DNA of 16,229 nucleotides, taken from an uncultured bacterium (GTDB lineage: Bacteria > Patescibacteriota > Minisyncoccia > Phycocordibacterales > UBA918). Shown here one piece after another: positions 12,229-16,229 of the stretch. The position numbers and the translations under genes are program-made. Within the stretch, counting starts at the first letter, position 1, and each line of letters begins with the position of its first letter. The notes beneath the pieces are model-generated. The model had not been told where the DNA came from, did not search any database, and worked only from the letters and a program-made list of their open reading frames with translations. The DNA is taken from NCBI GenBank assembly GCA_913050645.1, contig CAJXAG010000021.1, positions 1-16,229 of the forward strand, written 5' to 3'.

Positions 12229-12567
12229 CTAGCCTTCAACAGCAAGGATGTCGTCGACACGATGCCAGCACTGGCTGTAGCTTGTGTAGCCCATTAGCTT
12301 TGCAAGCTCTTCAGCCTTTTGACCACGGTCCATCTGACTCAAGTCAAGCTCTGCTTGCTTAAAAATGCTGACCAAAAAGACGGCGGTCGACCCCACAATA
12401 TTCACAACAGAACGCCCGACGTTTACCAGTGGTGTCAAGCTAAGTTTGCTGATACCAATAGCAATCGGTTCTGTGACAGGAGCCAACACCTCCATCATCA
12501 CTGTTGCCGGGTCACGGCTCACCTGATGACCGGAATAGCCCGGTCTTGACTGAAGATTTGTACCCAT
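12229..12567 (-). CDS. Small membrane-associated protein, unknown function
   Basis: A 112-aa protein of no recognised family. The N-terminus (1-22) is polar, then come hydrophobic amphipathic stretches: VMMEVLAPVTEPIAIGIS and PLVNVGRSVVNIVGSTAVFLVSIF, the second likely to span the membrane. The end (about 76-112) is a soluble segment, DRGQKAEELAKLMGYTSYSQCWHRVDDI, split here as DRGQKAEELAKLMGY and SYSQCWHRVDDI. The frame continues upstream to 12687, but ATG at 12567 is chosen because AAAGGAG lies 6 nt before it and a TTGACA/TATTCT promoter lies within the extension. With its own promoter and terminator it is an independent unit, built much like the small membrane protein gene at 4604. Confidence 0.75.
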   Translation of the reverse strand: MGTNLQSRPGYSGHQVSRDPATVMMEVLAPVTEPIAIGISKLSLTPLVNVGRSVVNIVGSTAVFLVSIFKQAELDLSQMDRGQKAEELAKLMGYTSYSQCWHRVDDILAVEG

Positions 12568-12573
12568 TTTCTG

Positions 12574-12580
12574 CTCCTTT
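12574..12580 (-). promoter_or_regulatory. Strong Shine-Dalgarno that fixes the start at 12567
   Basis: AAAGGAG on the minus strand, 6 nt before the ATG. It is identical in sequence and spacing to the site at 4591-4597, and the upstream frame extension has no comparable site. Confidence 0.8.
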
Positions 12581-12609
12581 ACTGCCAAAATGTTAAACAG
12601 GACCGGAAG

Positions 12610-12638
12610 AGAATACTCCTGTGCAAGCAACTTGTCAA
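12610..12638 (-). promoter_or_regulatory. Promoter of the 112-aa membrane protein gene
   Basis: On the minus strand: TTGACA (12638-12633), 17-nt spacer, TATTCT (12615-12610). It gives a leader of about 36 nt that contains the AAAGGAG site. Confidence 0.75.
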
Positions 12639-12655
12639 TATGGGGACAACTAAAC

Positions 12656-12683
12656 AAAAAGTACAGGGAGACCTGTACTTTTT
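12656..12683 (-). terminator. Terminator of the zinc-ribbon gene
   Basis: AAAAAGTACAGG, loop GAGA, CCTGTACTTTTT: a perfect 12-bp stem, 16 nt past the zinc-ribbon stop at 12700. On the minus strand it is followed by a T run. Confidence 0.9.
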
Positions 12684-12699
12684 GCATCAGTTTTTTGTT

Positions 12700-13143
12700 T
12701 TATTTTCCTGCTTTGAAGCAGTCAATGCACTTCAAACCGTCGGTACTGCGTGGTTCAAATGGGAGTGAGATAATGGCAGCGTCACACACGCTACACTTCC
12801 AATTCCCCTCAAACTTAGGCTTCTGTGGACGCGATTCTTCTGGAAGCTGCTCATCAAGCTCAGGCGTCGGTGCGCTATCTGGCGTGTCACTGCCTCCTCC
12901 TGCAAATGGATCAAAGTCAGGAGCTTCAGGCATATCTGGTGCGCTTCCAAGGTCAGGAGCGGGTGTGTTCATTGAGTCAGCAGCCGGATTCTCTTCTGAG
13001 GCTGGTGCGGCCGCAGGAGCCCCTCCCCCCTTTGAAGCCATGAAACAAGCGCGACAAGTAAGCCCTTCTTCACTGCGTGGCTGGAATGGCAACTCTGTTA
13101 TCGCTCCCCCACACTTACTACACTTCCAATTTCCTTGAAACAT
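12700..13143 (-). CDS. Tandem zinc-ribbon protein
   Basis: A 147-aa protein with two near-identical four-Cys zinc-ribbon units, one at each end: residues 2-35 (FQGNWKCSKCGGAITELPF, PRSEEGLTCRACF) and about 111-144 (FEGNWKCSVCDAAIISLPF, PRSTDGLKCIDCF). Each has CxxC...CxxC. They are joined by a roughly 75-residue linker rich in Pro, Ala, Asp and Gly, probably disordered. The family with GNWKC and LPFxP is common in CPR as a small zinc-binding protein; it may bind nucleic acid or protein partners. The two units probably arose by internal duplication. The start fits because the first ribbon begins at residue 2. A promoter lies upstream, and the gene is separated from pyrG by the pyrG terminator. 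Confidence 0.85.
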   Translation of the reverse strand: MFQGNWKCSKCGGAITELPFQPRSEEGLTCRACFMASKGGGAPAAAPASEENPAADSMNTPAPDLGSAPDMPEAPDFDPFAGGGSDTPDSAPTPELDEQLPEESRPQKPKFEGNWKCSVCDAAIISLPFEPRSTDGLKCIDCFKAGK

Positions 13144-13171
13144 AAAATCAAATCAAAATAAAATAATAATT

Positions 13172-13199
13172 AGTATACCATCATAGAAAAATGACCCAA
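13172..13199 (-). promoter_or_regulatory. Promoter of the zinc-ribbon gene
   Basis: On the minus strand: TTGGGT (13199-13194), 16 nt, TATACT (13177-13172), leaving 29 nt to the ATG. The -35 lies in the loop of the pyrG terminator. No clear Shine-Dalgarno in the AT-rich leader. Confidence 0.45.
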
Positions 13200-13215
13200 T
13201 TAATCGGGTCATTTT
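13187..13215 (-). terminator. Terminator of pyrG
   Basis: AAAATGACCC, loop of 8 nt, GGGTCATTTT, then a T run on the minus strand. It starts immediately after the pyrG stop at 13217. Confidence 0.85.
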
Positions 13216-13216
13216 C

Positions 13217-14881
13217 TTATTTACTTTCGTAACTCGCCTTAATAAATGAAGTGAAAAGAGGATGCGGATTCAACGGTCGTGCCTGAAACTCTGGATGAAA
13301 CTGTACCCCTACAAAAAATGGATGAATGTCTCTTGGGAGCTCAGCAATCTCCATAAGCTTTCCGTCTGGTGATTTCCCTGAAAAGACCAGCCCTGCTTCT
13401 TCCAGTTCAGCAACATACTGATTGTTCACCTCATAACGATGTCGATGTCGCTCACTGATATCTGCTGACCTATATGCTTTATACGCCTGCGATCCCTTCT
13501 TAAGCGTTGCTGGATACTCACCAAGGCGCATACTACCGCCCATATCACCTTTGGCAATTTTTTCTTTCTGCTCATCCATAACCGCCACCACTAAGTCCTG
13601 AGCCTTGTTGTCTATCTCCTCAGTACTTGCTCCTTTCTTTTTTAAGACATTACGTGCGTATTCCAAAACAGCAAGCTGCATACCGTAACAAATGCCAAAG
13701 TATGGAATTCGGTGCTTTCGAGCATACTCAATCACATTAAGTTTTCCTTCTACTCCAGTAGTACCAAAGCCTCCAGGAATCAGGATGCCGTCGTACTTCT
13801 TAAGGTTCTGCAGTTTCTTCTTATCTTCAAACTCTTGGGATCCAAGATAGGTAATTTCTGGCTTCAAACCAAGCTTGTATGATGAATACTTAATTGCTTC
13901 AAGCACAGAGATATATACGTCAGAAAGTACAAAGTCGCCCGAAGAGAAGTATTTCCCGACCACGGCAATTTTTACCGTGTCTTTAGTATTCTTTGTCTTA
14001 CGCACAAAGCCTTTCCATGCACCCAAATCAGACTTCGTGCCACACTTCAATTTAAGTAGATCACAAATACGCAACGACAGGCCGTCTTTTTCAAGATTTA
14101 GAGGAATATCATAGATACTCTCCACGTCTGGTGCAGAGATCACATCTTCCGTGTGTACGTTACAGAACTTGGAAAGTTTTTCTTTTCGTTTTTGGTCAAT
14201 GCCGATTGGACTACGAGCAATGATAAGATCTGCAAAAACTCCAACTCTGTTAAGTGCCATCACTGCTGTTTGTGTCGGCTTTGTTTTCATCTCGCCGATA
14301 CTTCCTGGTACAGGCAGATAACTCACCATTGTTGTAATCACATCGTCAGGAGCTTCATTCTTCATCATGCGAATCGCTTCTAGGTACAGTACATTTTGAT
14401 ACTCACCTACTGTCCCTCCAATCTCAATGATTGCTACCTCAGCATTTGCTGTATCAGCAGCCAGCTTGATCCGACGAATGATTTCATTTGGGATATCAGG
14501 TACCGCTTCTACATTTTTACCTTTGTATCCCAAGTTACGCTCTCGCTTGATTACCTCAAGATACACACCTCCACTGGTCATGTAATTTGTGTCCGGTATG
14601 TCGGTATTTAAAAACCGTTCATAGTTCCCCATGTCTTGGTCGGTTTCAAGACCATTTTGTAAAACAAAAACCTCACCATGCTCAGTAGGGTTCATCGTGC
14701 CAGCATCAACATTGAAATACTGATCAATCTTAATTGCAGTCACGTTTATGCCGCGCGCCTGGAGAATAAGCGCCATAGAAGACGACGCAACACCCTTCCC
14801 TACTCCACTCATAACACCGCCGACGACGAAGATGTATTTTGTGTGTACATTCTTTTTCTTCGTCTTTGTTGTCTTTGCCAT
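13217..14881 (-). CDS. pyrG: CTP synthase
   Basis: Converts UTP to CTP using ATP and ammonia from glutamine. The 554-aa length is normal. The N-terminal synthetase domain has the ATP P-loop in variant form, GGVMSGVGKG (21-30; usually GGVxSxLGKG), then NVDAGTMNPTEHGEVFV and GGTVGEYQN (165-173; usually GGTVGDIES) and KTKPTQ. The C-terminal class I glutamine amidotransferase domain has PGGFG, the Cys398 nucleophile in GICYGMQ, and His529/Glu531 in FHPEF. All catalytic residues are present. The changes around the nucleotide and CTP-feedback sites mark a divergent type and may alter regulation. It lies 16 nt after ftsX, so it is probably the last gene of ftsE-ftsX-pyrG. AAGAAAG before the ATG is a weak ribosome-binding site. 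Confidence 0.97.
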   Translation of the reverse strand: MAKTTKTKKKNVHTKYIFVVGGVMSGVGKGVASSSMALILQARGINVTAIKIDQYFNVDAGTMNPTEHGEVFVLQNGLETDQDMGNYERFLNTDIPDTNYMTSGGVYLEVIKRERNLGYKGKNVEAVPDIPNEIIRRIKLAADTANAEVAIIEIGGTVGEYQNVLYLEAIRMMKNEAPDDVITTMVSYLPVPGSIGEMKTKPTQTAVMALNRVGVFADLIIARSPIGIDQKRKEKLSKFCNVHTEDVISAPDVESIYDIPLNLEKDGLSLRICDLLKLKCGTKSDLGAWKGFVRKTKNTKDTVKIAVVGKYFSSGDFVLSDVYISVLEAIKYSSYKLGLKPEITYLGSQEFEDKKKLQNLKKYDGILIPGGFGTTGVEGKLNVIEYARKHRIPYFGICYGMQLAVLEYARNVLKKKGASTEEIDNKAQDLVVAVMDEQKEKIAKGDMGGSMRLGEYPATLKKGSQAYKAYRSADISERHRHRYEVNNQYVAELEEAGLVFSGKSPDGKLMEIAELPRDIHPFFVGVQFHPEFQARPLNPHPLFTSFIKASYESK

Positions 14882-14897
14882 CTTTCTTTATGTAAAT

Positions 14898-15818
14898 CTA
14901 TACTCGTAAATACCGGGCGACTGCCAAGGCACTGGAAATAACACCCAGCACAATACCCGATCCAACCAGCACTGCAAAAATGTACCCGAAGTCACTTACA
15001 AAATAAGTGAAGAGGTTAAATTGGAAGAACTGTTCTGTCTCAGGGCCAATCCAAAGTACAATCGGATACAAAATAAGTAACGCAAGCACACCCGCAGCCA
15101 GTCCATACATAATACCTTGCAGCATAAATGGCCCACGAATAAACATGTTGCTCGCACCAACCAAACGCATAACTGAAATTTCTTCGCGTGTTGTATAGAT
15201 TGCAAGACGGATCGTGTTGAATGTAATCAAAATTGATGCTGCCAGCAATACGATCATCGCAATAAACGTTGAACGTTCCACCGCGTTGATAATAGCAGTC
15301 AGCTTTTCAATTGCCTCTTTATTTTTTACAAAGTTCACCTCATCTATAAGTGGGGTTTGTGGATTTTCAATCTTCCGTTGCTCCTCAAGGAATTCCGCAA
15401 TACCTTCATACTGTGATGTTTCCTTTGCGCGGATTGAAATGGATGCACCAAGTGGATTGTCACCAAGCTCCTCAAGTCCTTGCATAATAATTTCATCGTT
15501 TTGGTGTCGCAATGAAAACTCCTCAAGCGCTTGCTCGCGTGAGGTAAACACTACCTCCTCAACGTCCGGTAGTGACTCAAGCGAGCGCTGCAGTGCATCA
15601 ATCTCCATCTGCTGTGCAGTCGTAACAAAATATACATTTATATCTACCTTGTCTTGAATGTTCTCGAGTGACACCCCAAGAAGCTTATCGATCATCATTG
15701 TTGAACCAATCACAAACAATGCAACGGTCATCACAAAAATTGCTGCTGCAGAAACAAAGGCATTTCTCCAAAATCCAACAAACCCTGCTCGGACAATTCG
15801 TTTAATCGCTGTCATCAT
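14898..15818 (-). CDS. ftsX: Cell-division protein FtsX (ABC transporter-like permease)
   Basis: The membrane partner of the FtsE ATPase; in other bacteria FtsEX links division to peptidoglycan hydrolase activation at the septum. The 306 aa show the FtsX layout: a transmembrane helix near the N-terminus (about 20-45), an extracytoplasmic domain (about 46-185) and three more helices in the C-terminal third, with TREEISVMRLVGASNMFIRGPF, the cytosolic coupling loop of this family, given here as TREEISVMRLVGAS and FIRGPF. Starts 5 nt after the ftsE stop. Two ATG codons are in tandem (15813-15818) and the first is used. No hydrolase activator gene is seen in this window. Confidence 0.95.
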   Translation of the reverse strand: MMTAIKRIVRAGFVGFWRNAFVSAAAIFVMTVALFVIGSTMMIDKLLGVSLENIQDKVDINVYFVTTAQQMEIDALQRSLESLPDVEEVVFTSREQALEEFSLRHQNDEIIMQGLEELGDNPLGASISIRAKETSQYEGIAEFLEEQRKIENPQTPLIDEVNFVKNKEAIEKLTAIINAVERSTFIAMIVLLAASILITFNTIRLAIYTTREEISVMRLVGASNMFIRGPFMLQGIMYGLAAGVLALLILYPIVLWIGPETEQFFQFNLFTYFVSDFGYIFAVLVGSGIVLGVISSALAVARYLRV

Positions 15819-15823
15819 ACTTA

Positions 15824-16229
15824 TTATAATACGTACTTACCTTCTTTATCGTCGCGCACTACACGACCCTCATCCATAGTAATCACCCGTCGGCCAAGTT
15901 CATCAATTACTCCCTTGTTGTGTGTGGTCATAATCACCGTCGTACCTAAATCATTAATTTTTCTGAGAATCTGTACCACCTCATAGGTAGCAATCGGGTC
16001 CAAGTTTCCTGTCGGCTCGTCAGCAATAATAATGTCTGGCTGGTTCACGATTGCTCGTGCAATTGCAACGCGCTGTTTCTCTCCTCCCGAAAGCTCTCCT
16101 GGGAAGTTCCAGATCTTATCCTCGAGATCTACAAGCGCCAATGCTTGTGGAACATTCTCTGCAATTTCATCATCTGATCGTCCATTTGCTTCCATAGCAA
16201 ACGCAATGATCTCGTATGCAGTCTTCTGC
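15824..16229 (-). CDS. ftsE: Cell-division ATP-binding protein FtsE, C-terminal part
   Basis: ABC-type ATPase paired with FtsX. Only the C-terminal part is in the window (about 134 codons); the frame stays open through the right edge, with KTAYEIIAFAMEANG upstream of an internal Met at 16195 that is not the start. Visible motifs: ABC signature LSGGEKQRVAIARA, Walker B IIIADEPTGNLD, and the switch His in VIMTTHN. The Walker A motif lies outside. Ends with VVRDDKEGKYVL, then TAA 5 nt before the ftsX ATG. Confidence 0.95.
   Translation of the reverse strand, partial: QKTAYEIIAFAMEANGRSDDEIAENVPQALALVDLEDKIWNFPGELSGGEKQRVAIARAIVNQPDIIIADEPTGNLDPIATYEVVQILRKINDLGTTVIMTTHNKGVIDELGRRVITMDEGRVVRDDKEGKYVL

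Noticed and set aside
12568..12687. Longer N-terminus of the 112-aa membrane protein
   Set aside because: The extension spans a terminator and the TTGACA promoter, while AAAGGAG marks the ATG at 12567.
1..16229. Alternative genetic code (TGA read as Gly or Trp)
   Set aside because: TGA ends the sigma gene in an ATGA overlap and ends the plus-strand gene at 10720 just before its convergent neighbour; no in-frame TGA interrupts conserved genes.

Overview
The window looks like a chromosomal stretch from a Candidate Phyla Radiation (Patescibacteria, Parcubacteria-like) bacterium. The reasons are the gene content (an ECF sigma factor coupled to a DUF5667 membrane protein, a compact divergent CTP synthase, an HTH/'ALYWAEGAK' protein, Cys-rich zinc-ribbon and small orphan proteins), short proteins, tight spacing, moderate GC and many small stand-alone operons. 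TGA acts as a stop (for example at the end of the sigma gene), so the standard code fits and the UGA-recoded CPR lineages do not. No database search was possible; the taxonomic call is an inference.

Layout. 8-2249 (minus): translation and nucleotide housekeeping operon rlmB-rdgB-rsgA. 2325-3062 (plus): SAM methyltransferase, driven by a promoter divergent from rlmB, ending in a bidirectional terminator shared with a HAD phosphatase (3095-3730, minus). Then a cold-shock protein, a VOC-fold protein, and a small membrane protein with a perfect-consensus promoter (4604-4813, plus). 4859-6551 (minus): a HExxH protein interrupted by a one-base frameshift, a membrane-anchored leucine-rich-repeat protein, and an AbrB-like DNA-binding protein. 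6701-7543 (minus): nucleoside hydrolase.

7537-11368 is the unusual part. A 231-bp direct repeat (one mismatch seen) lies at 7537-7767 and 10955-11185, each copy ending exactly at the start codon of a minus-strand gene. Each copy is followed on its distal side by a less similar tract that keeps the same hairpins, with paired base changes. Between the copies are an ECF sigma/DUF5667 pair, a divergent gene resembling sigma region 2, and a 76-aa orphan. A tRNA-Gln(TTG) gene and an HTH protein follow.

12229-13143 (minus): a small membrane protein and a duplicated zinc-ribbon protein, each with its own promoter and terminator. 13217-16229 (minus): the start of FtsE (off the window edge), then FtsX and CTP synthase as an apparent operon ftsE-ftsX-pyrG.

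A recurring regulatory theme is a -10-like hexamer 6-8 nt upstream of the ATG with no Shine-Dalgarno, which would put the transcript start at or next to the start codon (leaderless mRNAs). A minority of genes, notably the two small membrane proteins, instead have consensus promoters and strong AAAGGAG ribosome-binding sites.
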